From the NCBI GenBank assembly GCA_043228905.1, contig JBHGNT010000015.1, forward strand, positions 2,976,001-3,040,000: a stretch of DNA of 64,000 bases. The letters run 5' to 3'. Below the pieces are notes generated by a model, which made no database searches, had not been told where the DNA came from, and was given only the letters and a program-made list of their open reading frames with translations. This DNA comes from Azolla caroliniana (taxonomy: Eukaryota; Polypodiophyta). Position 1 is the first letter of the stretch; every line of letters starts with the position of its first letter. Position numbers and translations under genes: made by a program. Below are positions 45,363 through 56,327 of the stretch, piece after piece.

Positions 45363-45965
45363 GATACGCAGAGCGAGAAGGCGAGATAAGGAACGTAACA
45401 CTTGATTTCAATAATAGGAGAATACAAGAGGTTACAAGAGAATACGACTCTGACAGTTACAACGGACAAGGCAGCGATGGACCCGACACAGGGATCCTAC
45501 TCACGCACACAGACGGCACTCGCTCGACTCCCAAAAACAAAACAAAAGGGGGGGGGGGGAGAGAGCCTCTGTTGGAAGCGCACGGGCTGTCCACGAAGCA
45601 GAGGTAGCGAACTCCCGACCCACAGAGACCGACGACCGGAGGAGAAGAGAGAGCTCGGCACTCAGATCTGCAGCAGCACTTCGTCCTCCTTAGCTCACGA
45701 TACCTGTTCCTTTTTCCTCTCCCTCCTTAAATAGTTCCCCAAAAGGGGGTGCCCCCTTTTCCTTAGCCAAACTGCTTTATTCCCTTTTCCTGTCAACAGA
45801 GATACACACAAAAATCCCCTAATAAATGTGCACTACCTAGTATTTACACCAGTCGCCTTAATTACGAATTATGTACAATATATCAATCCTCGCGTCCACC
45901 CGTGTAAGAGCCGGTTCATGCGCCTTTTCCTTTGATTCTGCCTATGGCCAATTTTCTTCATGACA
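45249..45965 (-). repeat. Gyp-2 3' LTR
   Basis: Plus-strand view TGTCGCGTTGTTACG ... TTCTTCATGACA, 717 bp. A (GA)n run at 45,309-45,354 explains most of the length difference from the other LTR. A GGGGGGGGGG run lies near 45,550. Confidence 0.9.
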
Positions 45966-46034
45966 TCCACCCCCACCAAACTGCGCGTCCACCAGCATGC
46001 GCCAAAGATGGGTAGACACCGAAGAAAACCAGCT

Positions 46035-49000
46035 TCACTTGTCGGTCTCCGATTCTCCGCCGGACCCGAACTGATCGTCGTCGTTACTCTCGCTCCCCGG
46101 CTCCGGCTCATCTTCGAACCGCTTCTTGAACTCTTTGATCCGCTTCCCAGACACCGGCACCGCTAACCGTGTACCGTCGAGTTCCGCGAGGTGGTACGTG
46201 TCGTTGTTCGTGCTCGTCACCGTGTAGGGCCCGAACCATCTCCTAGCGAACTTTCGCACCGCCTTGTGCTGATTGTCGAGGTTGTTGTCGTATACCAAGA
46301 CCCAGTCGCCTTCGTCGATCTTCTTTGGTTGCAACTCGTGCATCCGGTTGAACCGGGTTTTGTTCCACTCCCTTGTTGTTCGCAGCTTTTCCTTCGCTTG
46401 TATCACGTCCTCTGGCCTCCGCTCAAGTTGCCGAATCCGCACCGCCAACAACTCCTCCCGGCTCATTTCGTCCTTCCTAGTGGCAGGGTACACATCCGCA
46501 CTAGGCCGAGAGGAGTCCGCATCGTCGTAATGTCTCTGCTCTCCACGGCTAGTTGGAACTGATCGTACCCCGAGTACAGATCACCGACAGAATAGATCGA
46601 CCTTCCAGCGAAGGCCTCCGCGAACTCGTCTATGGTCGGTCCGATTCCTGCATTACGGATGGTCACCTTGTTGACTGGTTGCAGGTCCTAAATGAAGCGC
46701 ATCATGCCGTTCTTCTTCGGCATCGTAAACCACCGATTCGAATACGGGGCACTTGACAGTTCGAGGATGCCCATCTCCACCTTTTGCTTCAGGAGCTCCA
46801 TCAACTTCGAGATGTGAGCTCTCGGCACCGGAATCGGCTTGAGATTCCACGGTACATGCGGTACCGTGAAGATTACCATCGGTTCGAGAACTGTCGAGTC
46901 TACGCATCTGATCTCCTCCGCTGAGAATGCGAAAGCCTTCCCATGCCTCCCGAGCATTCTCCAAAACTGGTCCTCCTCCGCCGGAAGTAGAAAGCCGCCC
47001 CCACCGACCTTGAGCTCCCTTAGCGTTATGTCGGTGAACCGGTGCACTATGCCAGCCGGATTCCGTAAACTTGGGTCTGACCCGATCCCTTTTATCCGCT
47101 CCTCGCTGCCCTCTGGCAAGGGTGCCGCGACTGGCCTCACCTTCCGGTCCACAGTCTTCGTACATTCCCATCAAACTAACCGGAACGGTCCGGTCTTCTC
47201 TAAGGTCTTCCCTGATCACCTTTTGTAACTCGCCCAAGGTGTCATCGAAGGAGACCGCCTCCACGGCGCCGCTGATCTCTTCGTCGGGGGGGAGGACCCC
47301 ACATCCCCTGAGCCGCTCCTCCGCTCGCTTCCTCTCCCGGCCGTTGACGCAAGTTATAGTACAACCTCCGTTGTCGGAGAACCAAAATTTCCTACCTATG
47401 GTACAGGTCTTCTTCCGTACTGTACATTCGTGGGGTTCTTCCAGGGTGTCCGGACTATCGCGGCCCCACGCCTTGATAGCCCTCTCTAAAAATCCCCACG
47501 CGTTTCGCCGCCGAGGGCCTCGCAGTTACACTCGTGGTTTGGTCGCACCGTTAGGAACTGGACCGAGTGACGCCCGTCCTGGCTCTTGACTCTTGCATAG
47601 GCTGAACCATTGTCCAGCACCTTGGTCTCCATCCATGCCGTCGTGATATATGGCTCTCCTAGTATAACCGGATGCGAGGACGTCTCCTGCACGAAGAAGT
47701 GTTGGTCGATCTCGACATCGCCGATTTTCACCCGTATGTTCGAACAGGCCCCATGCAGTTCTTCCGTGGCGTGCGTTGCTGCCCATATCTTCCAGCCATG
47801 CTTGGTGTTGATCGGCCATTTACCCTTCTTGTAGAAATCCATGGACATCAGGTTGATTTCGGATCCATGGTCTACCAATGCCACCACCGGTTCTAGAACG
47901 TTGTCGATCCGTACAGGGGTTTCCGTAGTTGCCCTGGCCCAATGCGGCTTCATGTAGTGGCTTCCCGCCAGCCCGTCTTCTAGGGTTTCGTCTTCCAGGT
48001 GTGTGGTCCGCACCTCCACCGGCTTCTCCGGTTCCGGCTCCGTCGAGAGCCTCTTCCGCTTCACCAAGTCTACGATAGAGTCGTGGAACTCCCTCTTGGC
48101 GATTCCCAGCACCTCCCACAATGACAACTCCACTTTGTTGTCGAGGATACGTTCCTCTAGGACCTTTCGCAGGTCTGTGGTCCTTTCAATTTCGGTGCTC
48201 AACCGAAACCCCGCCTGCTTCTTTCCGTCTGGCGCGCCTGGGTTGCCGGCACCGGTCGGTTTCGGTCCGAACCGGGTCTCATACCTCTACGGGGGACCGA
48301 CCCCTCCGGCCTTTCCTGCCCGTTTGTCCTCCACCAGAACCTCATAGTTCTGGCCAGCGGCTTCTACGAAGCCCGTTTTCTCTTCGACTGGATCGTCCCA
48401 ACCGGTGACCCCCTGGACCCGTTGTTCTGCGCGATCTGCCTCTTCCTTCTTCAGTCGAACTCCAGAGAGGCCTTCTAGCACTAGCGGCTAGAATCCGGAG
48501 TCCTTCGCCTTCCGGGTCTCATCACCCCCGACCCGAATTCCCGCCGACACTGAGTAGTTAATGGCTTCGACGTGCCGTGTCACAGCCTCTTCCATCAACC
48601 TCTTCATTCCGTCGCACCCCGTATTCAGTTCTAGGGCTCTCCGGGTCTCGCTCGCGTGCACCCGCCCGTTCCAGAGGTACACCATGTTGGTCCTAAGCGT
48701 GCCGGCGAAATCCGCGCAATCCTTCCAAATGTGACCGATCGCGTCACACCACATGCACCGCTGCCCAGCCGGCGGCCTCCGGTCGCGAGGTTGTTCGTCG
48801 CTGTCTCTCCGGGCATGTGCAATCTACAGGTCGCGCACCATCTGTGTCAGCTCCCTTAGAGCTGCTCCTCCGGATGGGCCTCTGACCACGTCGTTCGATG
48901 CCAACCCCGACTCTGGCCAGATTCAGGTCTCTTCCTTCCTACCGGCCAGCACCGATACCGGCTCCTCAAGCCTCCTCCCCAAGACCGGCCTCGACCCCGA

Positions 49001-49621
49001 CAAGCTTCCGTCGCTCCAATCGCGCCGTTTGTCGAAACGGCTCCAGACCTGTTTTACCACGGCCCAGTCTACCGTGAGCCCTTCGTCCGTTTCCAATAGG
49101 GGACCCACCTTTTCCCTATCAAGCGCTTCCACCGACTTGACAAACAGTAGTACTCGACTTGTTTCAAGCACCGTCCGGTCCAGCGTCGACAGCCACGCGA
49201 ACCATTTTTCAAACTCCTGGAGGAGCACCGACGTGTTCCTCCCCTTCCCGGGGCTTTCCACCCACGCCATGAAGTCCCGCCTCAACAACTGAAGCGAGTC
49301 GTCAACCCCGTACTTCTCGAGGAGCTACAGCCCGAACTCCTCCCAAGTCTGGCATCCGGTCAGCACCTTGAGCACCTCCGCGTGGATGCCCGGCGTCACC
49401 ACCCGAGGGAATCCAGACAGGCGCCTGTCCACCGAGATATCCCTCATGATCATTTCGGCCCCGTAAGCCTCCAAATAACTTGTGGCGTCTTTCCCTCCGA
49501 AACGGCCTATAGAGCTGACAATCGATTCAATAGCTCTGTCGAGGGTACCCGTCCCCTCACGAGCGCTCACCAGCCGGTCGATGGCCACCGCCATTGCCTC
49601 TACTAGCTCTGATCCCCTCAT
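46035..49621 (-). pseudogene. Gyp-2 gag-pol with large internal deletion
   Basis: Starts MRGSELVEAMAVAIDRLV at 49,621. Gag is interrupted by a stop near 49,327. The zinc knuckle CMWCDAIGHIWKDC (about 48,757-48,716) is a proper CX2CX4HX4C. The protease (48,202-47,486) has ALVDHGSEINLM and VILGEPYI. Reverse transcriptase begins (WNLKPIPVPRAHI, YSGYDQFQLAV) but at about 46,490, after VRMCTLP, the sequence jumps to EEMSREELLAVRIRQL-type sequence that normally follows the integrase core. It ends with the GPY/F module RKFARRWFGPYTV and a stop at 46,035. At least 700 residues are lost relative to Gyp-3. Several stops and frame changes also occur. Confidence 0.88.
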
Positions 49622-49645
49622 CTTTCGACTCCTTTTCCGCCCCGT

Positions 49646-49662
49646 TCACGTCGGGTTCACCA
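49646..49662 (-). other. Gyp-2 primer binding site, tRNA-Trp
   Basis: Minus strand TGGTGAACCCGACGTGA, four bases from the 5' LTR; perfectly complementary to the 3' end of plant tRNA-Trp as I recall it. Identical in Gyp-3. Confidence 0.82.
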
Positions 49663-49666
49663 AATA

Positions 49667-50355
49667 TGTCGTGTTGTTACGCGTGTGCGTGTAGAAGGGG
49701 CGGGACCACGGGGGTCTTGAACCGAGGAGCAAGAGAGAGAGAGAGAGTTTTGTAGATGTGTGGAGCGAGAAGGCAAAATAAGGAACGTAACACTTGATTT
49801 CAATAAAAGGAGAATACAAGAGGTTACAAGAGAATACGACTTGGACAGTTACAACGGACAAGGCGGCGATGGACCCGACACAGGGATCCTACTCACGGAC
49901 ACAAACGGCACTCGCTCGACTCCCAAAAACAAAACAAAAGGGGGGGGGGAGAGAGCCTCTGTTGGAAGCGCACGGGTTGTCCACGAAGCAGAGGCAGCGA
50001 ACTCCCGACCCACAAAGACCGACGACCGGAGGAGAAGAGAGAGCTCGGCACTCAGATCTACAACAGCACTTCGTCCTCCCTAGCGCGCGATACCTGTTCC
50101 TTTTTCCTCTCCCTCCTTAAATAGTTCCCCAAAAGGGGGTGCCCCCTTTTCCTTAGCCAAACTGCTTTATTCCCTGTTCTTGTCGACAGAGATACGCACA
50201 AAAATGCCCTAATAAATGTGCACTACCTAGTATTTATAGCAGTCGCCTTAATTACGAATTATGTACAATATATCAATCCTTGCGTCCACCCGTGTAAGAG
50301 CCGGTTCATGCGCCTTTTCCTTCGATTCCGCGTATGGCCGGTTTTCTTCACGACA
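49667..50355 (-). repeat. Gyp-2 5' LTR
   Basis: Plus-strand view TGTCGTGTTGTTACG ... TTCTTCACGACA, 689 bp, with terminal inversion TGTCG/CGACA. Confidence 0.9.
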
Positions 50356-52127
50356 CCGTCTCCAACATTCTATGCATTTTCCTAGACCTTCTGCAATGTA
50401 TCCCCATGAAAACCCCTTACTTGATCCAAGTGTTTGATTAGATTCATACTTGATATATGGGTTCCATAGGATATGTTGACTGAGCCAGGCAGATTCGGAA
50501 CTCAGTTGATCGCACTTGAGACCTCGTCTAATGTCACACAATGCCTTCCACATGGATGCATTGAATCAATCCTCCAATTGGCGAGAGAAACTAGATTTCA
50601 GATCCATGTTTAGAATCCATCCCGTTTGGGGGGCCCAATTAACCCCTTTTCGTGGCCTAAAGTAAGCGAAACGTAACCGCAGTAGCATTTTCCAACAGTC
50701 ATTTCCTGGTTGGAGTCCTCGCACCACAAATTTGGCAAGTAAGGCTTTTGATTGTGAGAGGGGATCAACAAGACCCAATCCCCCACTTGACTTAGGTGTT
50801 GTGAGTATAGGCCATGCCACCTTGGCGCGAGTTACATGATCTTCCTTACCAGACCAAATGTAGTTGCGTACCAATCGTTGAATCTAATGTATATTGTTCT
50901 TGGAGATTGTCCAACATGATAGATTGTACCATGTTGTTGCGATTAGTAACTGGTTTGCCACTATGATGCGACCTATTAGAGATAGTTTGTCGAATGGAAT
51001 GGATAACGGATGCAATCATAGTCTCTGGCGGTATGTTGAAACCAATTTGGAAACCCAAATATTTGGTGCTCGCTCCTTGATTGATCCATTTGAAAGCGGG
51101 ATGTGGCTGCCACGCAGGATGTGTTTCATGAGAAAGCCATATTACACAGGATTTGTGCAATCATTTTACCTTTTATTATGGTCATAACCAATTGGTTTAA
51201 ATAACGGTATTGTTGTGAGTTCATATAGTATTGGTATAACCCCAACAAGACCAGTACCATTAGATTCACTATTGAAGACTCAAGCACCATTGCAAGTGGG
51301 TTGAAGAGAAGATTACAAACACAACCAGCCACGAAGATTTCACTACAGATAATAAGGATGATGAAGGAACAATAGGTAGGAGTTATACATCTTCATTTTA
51401 AACTTTAATTTGTATATCAGAATGATCACTACAAGAATGTTGTTTGATAATATTAGTGGTATCATTTCAAATGTAGTTGGAATGAAGGTGGCGCTTGATA
51501 ATACACTATACAAAGCACTAAAGAAGGCTCCATAATCGGAACCATCCCATGTCCAGAAGTAGGCTCCATCAACATCGCCACCACCCATGTGGAGAACACC
51601 AATAACACCACAACACCCAATTATGTGATGTCTAGCACTATGTGATGTAGAATCTTGTTTGTCAGAGCATTGATTCAAATATGTGCACTAAATTCAAAAG
51701 AGAGATATAGTCTTAATATGATATGTATATTTGTACACTCTTTAACTATGAATTCGAATGTTAGATGTTCAACTTTAATTCTGTTCACCGCCAAAATATG
51801 TGATGTCTCTTATGCATACTATCAAAAGATGTGATGAGTCTTGTGTGTACTCTCAAAATTGTAAAGCCGTGTGATGAATCTTAATAGGTTTTGTAGTAAA
51901 TTCAAAAGAGAGACATAGTACTAAAATGATATGTATACATGTACACTCCCTAACTATTAATACATATGTTAGATGTTCACCTTTAATTCTGCTCACCATT
52001 AAATTATGTGATGTCTCTTATGCATACATAATGAGTTCGTTAGTTGTATTAGGTTTGTAGTCAATATTACCAAAGTCACTTTACACTCAATAATACCAAA
52101 GAGGGTATATATGCATTCCTTAATGTT

Positions 52128-52920
52128 TTTTTTTTCCAAAAAATATATTCTTCATTAGTAGAAATTCTACATACATGATGAAATGATTAGTTTGACAACA
52201 TTATAAAGGTTGTAGCCATGATATAGGCAAATAAGAGAGCTCAATGACTCAAAGTGGAAAACTGAAAAGAATGGATGTCCATATGTTCATATATGTAGTT
52301 GTCCATATGTGGATTAGATACTACGTCATTATTCTTCCGTTCCCTCATGCTCTTCAACAAATGTAATAAATACCATACGTTTGTTTCTTATAATATATCA
52401 CATCTACATAGATGTTGTACATAGAGACATATGCAGTCACATGTGATTCATCCAGACTCATTGTTTCTTCAAATGCTTGCTTTCCAAGGTCTACATTTCC
52501 GTAGTTTTGACAAGCACCTATCATAGTAAGCCACATTATGGTATTGGGATGGTGTTTTCTTCACTAGTTCTACTGCTTCATCCAATTGGCTTGCATGGCT
52601 AAAAAGATCAACCATGCAAATTTGATGCCCAACCAATGGATGAATTCCATAATTTCCAATCATGGCTTCACAATATATTTGATCTTTATCTACCATGCCT
52701 ATATGACTACAAGCATTGAGCACAACAAGAAAGATGACCAGATTTGGTAAAACTCCATTTCTTCTCATCAGGTCAAATACAAAGAAAACATTTTCAATTT
52801 CTCCAACTTGACCATATCTTGTAATCAAAACATTCCATGAGACTATATTTCGAGTTGGAAGCATATCAAACACTTCACGTGCTTTCTCTAAGACTCCACA
52901 ATTAGCATGTAGATCAACCA
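52128..52920 (-). pseudogene. PPR gene fragment, probable retrocopy
   Basis: Minus strand reads NALVDLHANCGVLEKAREVFD, NIVSWNVLITRYGQ, PNLVIFLVVLNACSHIG and CMVDLFSHASQLDEAVEL, then after a frame change GACQNYGNVDLGKQAFEE and VTAYVSMYNIYVD. These are consecutive PLS-class pentatricopeptide repeats and the start of an E-type C-terminal extension. Such proteins bind organellar RNA, usually for editing. Only the end of the gene is present, with a frameshift near 52,530, so it is dead. A poly-T tract (52,126-52,135) and the 17-mer ATGCATTCCTTAATGTT on both sides suggest retroposition by LINE machinery. The right-hand 17-mer also reads in frame as TLRNAL, which fits a PPR, so the duplication is not certain. 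Confidence 0.7.
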
Positions 52921-53029
52921 ATGCATTCCTTAATGTTACCAAAGATATATGTAGGATTCTAGAAAGTCAATTGTACATAAGACAATGTAGGATTCTAGAA
53001 AGTCAATTGTACAATTGTCAAGCTTTTAT

Positions 53030-53470
53030 GCATTGAAAAGGGAGACCTCCCTCTAGATGTGTTCATGTACTTGTAGACAAACTTTATAGATAGTATTGTA
53101 TCCCTTAACTTGTGCTTTGCTTGAGTCATGTTGAACTTGAGTGCGATAATGACATTAACATATATTATTGTGGTGGGAACATATTTTAATAATGCATATG
53201 TGTTCTTCCACTGTGACAAATTTGCATAATAGTTTCTATAAATGACTAAAACCTTGATGTTAAACAAGTTGCCCCAACCATCTCTTATCAATTCTTTTAA
53301 TACGATGCTCACTTGCTTGCATACCACAATGTAATAATTTTCAGAGTCTTGATTTTTAGAAGATTTGAGTCCTGCTAAATGATCCCAAACTTCCAACAAA
53401 AGTGTCAAGCTCTCACATTGGTTGTAATGTACAATAATGTCTAGATGTTTGTTATCTTGATTATCATCTT
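53030..53470 (-). pseudogene. GT-2 transposase C-terminal fragment
   Basis: Reads NKHLDIIVHYNQCESLTLLLEV, DHLAGLKSSKNQDSENYYIVVCKQ and NYYANLSQWKNTYALLKY, clearly homologous to 24,552-24,965 of GT-1, where two positions (Q and W here) are stop codons. The strand and the place relative to the plus gene are as in GT-1. It is cut on its upstream side by the copia LTR at 53,478. Confidence 0.78.
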
Positions 53471-53477
53471 GCCTTTT

Positions 53478-53881
53478 GTTGAAAATCAAACTCAACCTAA
53501 ATCTAGTGTGTGAACACACCTTTTTTTAGTGTACATACATTCTCAAAGGTCAAAGGTCACCACTACTTTCTAACAATTAGTTATGTGGCATGAAATCATA
53601 TTCTATGACATATAACTAATGAGTTTCCACATTCCCCATGACACGTGAGCTTCTATAGTTGCTAGATAGAGAGAATGTAGAGAGAGGGTGACTTTATATA
53701 AAGCACCTCCCTCCTTCCTTTGTACTTGGTTGTTTTCTAGTTTATTTTCTTATTCCTTGTTAATGTACATTTGAGTCTTTTACCTTCTATCAATATTCTA
53801 TCTATCTTGTGTCTCTTCACACACACACACACACACCTAATATATTCCGCTTAACATAATTACTCTAGGTAATTATTTTCA
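53478..53881 (+). repeat. copia 5' LTR (family B relative)
   Basis: TGTTGAAAATCAAACTC ... AATTATTTTCA, 404 bp, with TTTATATAAAGC near 53,692 and a (CA)n run (about 53,818-53,836). Followed directly by TGGTATCAGAG, the initiator Met tRNA site. Confidence 0.87.
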
Positions 53882-54037
53882 TGGTATCAGAGTGCATTGG
53901 TAGTTCGATCTAGCCCATCCGCGTGTGTTTTGTTCTACGTCGACATTCAAGAAGAACCAACTCATCGCTATCGTAGTGCCACTACATAGCTTGTATCTAA
54001 GGAACAAGAAGAAGAAGAAGGAAATCGCGTAGACATC

Positions 54038-54502
54038 ATGGACACTCAAATGGGTAGCTCTCTCCCTAGCGAGAGGTTGGACCGAAACAACTTTGCATCT
54101 TGGGAGTACAAGATGCACTTGGTCCAATACCTTGTCGGCCAAGGTTATTGGAGTTACATCAAAGGAGCACAATAAAATAAACCCAACCCAACAAATGCCG
54201 AATATGCAACATGGGAGCAAGCAGCGAGCTGAATGATGTATTTCTTGGCGACATGTGTCCATGACCACATGCTTTGCTACATTCACGAAGCCATGACACC
54301 GAAAGAAGCTTGGCAGAATCCAAGAAAATATTTGCCGCCAATATGATGGCACGAAAGCTTTAACTCCACCAAGAGTTGACTAATGTCCAACAAAGGGACA
54401 TGTCCATCACAAGCTACACCTTGAAGATCGAGAAGCTTTGTGATTCGCTCGACTCAATAAGCGTCAATATGGAGGATGATGAGATGGTGCAAATATGCCT
54501 AG
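54038..54502 (+). pseudogene. copia gag pseudogene, truncated
   Basis: Begins MDTQMGSSLPSERLDRNNF at 54,038, about 155 bases after the primer site. It keeps ASWEYKM, QYLVGQGYWSYIKGAQ and YATWEQAAS, but has TAA after KGAQ, TGA after WEQAAS and further frame changes. It is cut at about 54,502 by another copia LTR. Protease and pol are missing. Confidence 0.82.
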
Positions 54503-54821
54503 GCTCGAATACTGGTCTATAATGGCTGTATTCACATTGTATCTTCAACCAAGTAGATTTAGGAAAATTCTGTAAATATGTCAAAGGGCAGTTGCCCTAG
54601 CCCATTAGTATATAATGGGCTTTGTAACCTAGTTGTTAAGGTTGTTGCCATTGTTGAGAGTGTTTGAATAATACAGTCTCTTTGTGCCTTCTCGTCTTTT
54701 TCTCTCCCTCTCTCTCTCTCTCATTCTGTTTTCTGAGATCTCCCTTCGACTTACACCCTCGGTGATCTTCATCTTAAAGTGTTGTTGATGTTTCCGCACC
54801 GATGCCCTCAAGTACCCAACA
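54503..54821 (+). repeat. copia 5' LTR (family A relative)
   Basis: Related to 479-811 over its full length: TATAATGGCTGTATTCACATT, GGGCAGTTGCCCTAG, a CT-rich stretch and the end CCCAACA. The first two bases are GC rather than TG, so the end is mutated or slightly truncated. It lies directly against the broken gag. Confidence 0.78.
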
Positions 54822-55078
54822 TCTGGTATCAGAGCAGAGGTTATTCATCTCATTGCCGACCATAATCTGTTTTTTTTCAACAACTTTTTTGCTCTTATCT
54901 TCTTCGAAGAACTTGAGTTCGAGATCTCATTTATAGGAGAGAAAGAAAATTGAAGATTCACACTCTACTTCGCTAGATCACTCCTAAGGTAAGCCAATCA
55001 ATTGCACCTTGCTTCTATGATTGGAGCTACTAGAAGTGGAAACTCCATCAAATCGGCCTCGATCGTGCTTTACTGGTG
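54822..55078 (+). other. copia primer site and leader
   Basis: TGGTATCAGAGC at 54,824-54,835 (initiator Met tRNA site), then a non-coding leader. The leader is interrupted at 55,079 by a solo gypsy LTR and resumes at 56,328. No gag is visible within the window. Confidence 0.75.
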
Positions 55079-56327
55079 TCGCGAAAATACGACGAGGATA
55101 CGTGAACTTGAGGCAGGACCCCGGGGCCTCCGACTAGAGGATACCAGATTCGTATGTTTACGTTTTAAGAATTAATCGAAATGACAAAGTTTGATAATTT
55201 TCATTAGCAAAGAAAAAGAAAGTTACAATCTATCCCAAAATTGGGATTCCAAAAGTTTTAGCTTACGAAGATTAATAGAGTAATAGATTAACAGATTAAC
55301 GGAGATATGACTTCGATAAGAAAAATAGGGTTTTTTTGGCTTTCATAAGAAAATTAGGGTTTTGGCTTCGATGAGAGATGAATTCGATAAGATAAATAGG
55401 ATTCTTGGCTTCAATAAGAAATAATTAGGTTTCAAATTGATGAGATATGGCTTTCATAAGAAAAAAATTAGGGTTATTCAAGAGATTTGGCTTCCCTAAG
55501 GAAAATTATGGTTATATGAGAGATATGGCTTCTGTAAAGAAAATTATTAGGGTTTCGGTTTTTGAGAGATAGCTTCCATAAGGAAAATTAGGGTTTATGG
55601 CTTTGATAAAAAAATTAGGGTTTATTTTTTTCCCCAAAAGACCGCTTCGATCCCCCTCAAAACCATTAGGATCTATGGATTATCGAGAGCTCTTTATTCC
55701 TCCCTTCTCGCACTTGCATGAAGGAACTCCAGTTTCCATCTTGAGTTCAATTGCATGCATCCACATGACCTTTACTTTACATAAAGTTTGACTTTAGTTG
55801 CATGCGTTCACATAACCTTTAGTTTACTTTACTTTACTTTAGTTCGCCGCATGATCCTACCATCCGTAAAGTTCGGCCCGTGCATGATCCGTTTGTCTCA
55901 ACCGTCACCCATCCGATCCGTCTGGTTGCATCCGGCCCGATTCGTCCGGTCTGGTTCTGGTTCCGTCTCCATCCAAAACCTTTAGGAGTAATTAAGCCAC
56001 ATCCATCCATTCGGATAGTTTAGCCCAAGTCCAACCATTCCTTCTGTGCTCCTAATACACAAATGTATAGAGATGTGTTTTGGCTCTGCTTATATAATCT
56101 GGGATCTTGATGTTGTCCTATCTATGTGGGATATCTCACAATTTTGTTTTCCTCTTCTTCTCAAACTTCACAATCACATAACTTGATACATAGTTATTCG
56201 TTACATGTTTAGTAAAATGTGTTCATAAGCTCTTGAATACGTCCATCTTTCTATAACAAGCCATTAAGCTAATATAAAATAAGTATTTCATTATTTTTTT
56301 ACATAGTGTGTGAAGAATCACACGACA
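55079..56327. repeat. solo gypsy LTR related to Gyp-1
   Basis: TGTCGCGAAAATACG ... TCACACGACA, 1,249 bp. The left flank is CTGG and the right flank CCGG; they differ by one C/T, so an original CCGG duplication with CpG decay is likely. The part near 55,985-56,260 resembles 19,690-19,970 of the Gyp-1 LTR. A degenerate repeat of about 40-45 bp (GAGATATGGCTTC-ATAAG-AAAATTAGGGTT) fills 55,300-55,640. Confidence 0.72.

Larger units (their letters stand above)
45249..50355 (-). mobile_element. Gyp-2, gypsy element with deleted RT/RNase H/integrase core
   Basis: A 5,107-bp minus-strand element with LTRs 49,667-50,355 (5') and 45,249-45,965 (3'), flanked by CCGT at 45,245-45,248 and 50,356-50,359. 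LTRs, primer site, gag, protease and the integrase C-terminus are present. The FLDD part of the RT, RNase H and integrase catalytic core are missing. It is inserted in LINE-b. Confidence 0.9.
42640..51150 (-). pseudogene. LINE-b ORF2 C-terminal fragment
   Basis: Three segments read as one protein once the insertions are removed. 51,150-50,356: WQPHPAFKWINQGAS, YLGFQIGF, NYIWSGKEDHVTRAKVAWPIL and GGLGLVDPLSQSKALLAKFVVRGL. 45,248-44,917: FMPMPLQDQANILHGIKGG to VQPDWHICT. 43,469-42,655: YENTWLRKVSWDPLQWIW, then the zf-RVT domain (CVECSNALESIRHALWGC). Joins at both insertion points keep the frame, which supports both target duplications. It has a stop (about 43,315) and frame changes. Only the C-terminal, non-catalytic third is present. 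Confidence 0.85.
42549..51156 (-). mobile_element. LINE-b, 5'-truncated LINE carrying two LTR elements
   Basis: A minus-strand LINE bounded by a 17-bp duplication: CAATCATTTCACCTTTT at 42,532-42,548 and the same with T for C at 51,157-51,173. A T-rich start on the plus strand is the copied poly-A tail. Without its two insertions (43,470-44,916 and 45,249-50,355) it is only about 2 kb, the 3' third of a full element, as expected for abortive reverse transcription. It sits in an intron of the GT-2 plus gene. Confidence 0.87.
51174..53477 (+). mobile_element. GT-2, right part, cut by a copia LTR
   Basis: Resumes after LINE-b. An exon-like segment at about 51,320-51,383 ends in ACAATAG|GTAGG, parallel to GT-1 exon 23,031-23,096 (GTAG|GTAAA). 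It then holds a tandem duplication of about 200 bp (about 51,690-51,825 and 51,900-52,030, marked by GTTAGATGTTCA and ATGTGATGTCTCTTATGCATAC), a PPR fragment and the end of the transposase copy. The right terminal repeat is absent because a copia LTR starts at 53,478. Confidence 0.65.

Noticed and set aside
55300-55640. Interstitial telomere-like sequence (repeated TTAGGGTTT)
   Set aside because: The TTAGGG-like words are spaced 40-45 bases apart inside a longer unit and are not contiguous telomere repeats; the stretch lies within an LTR.
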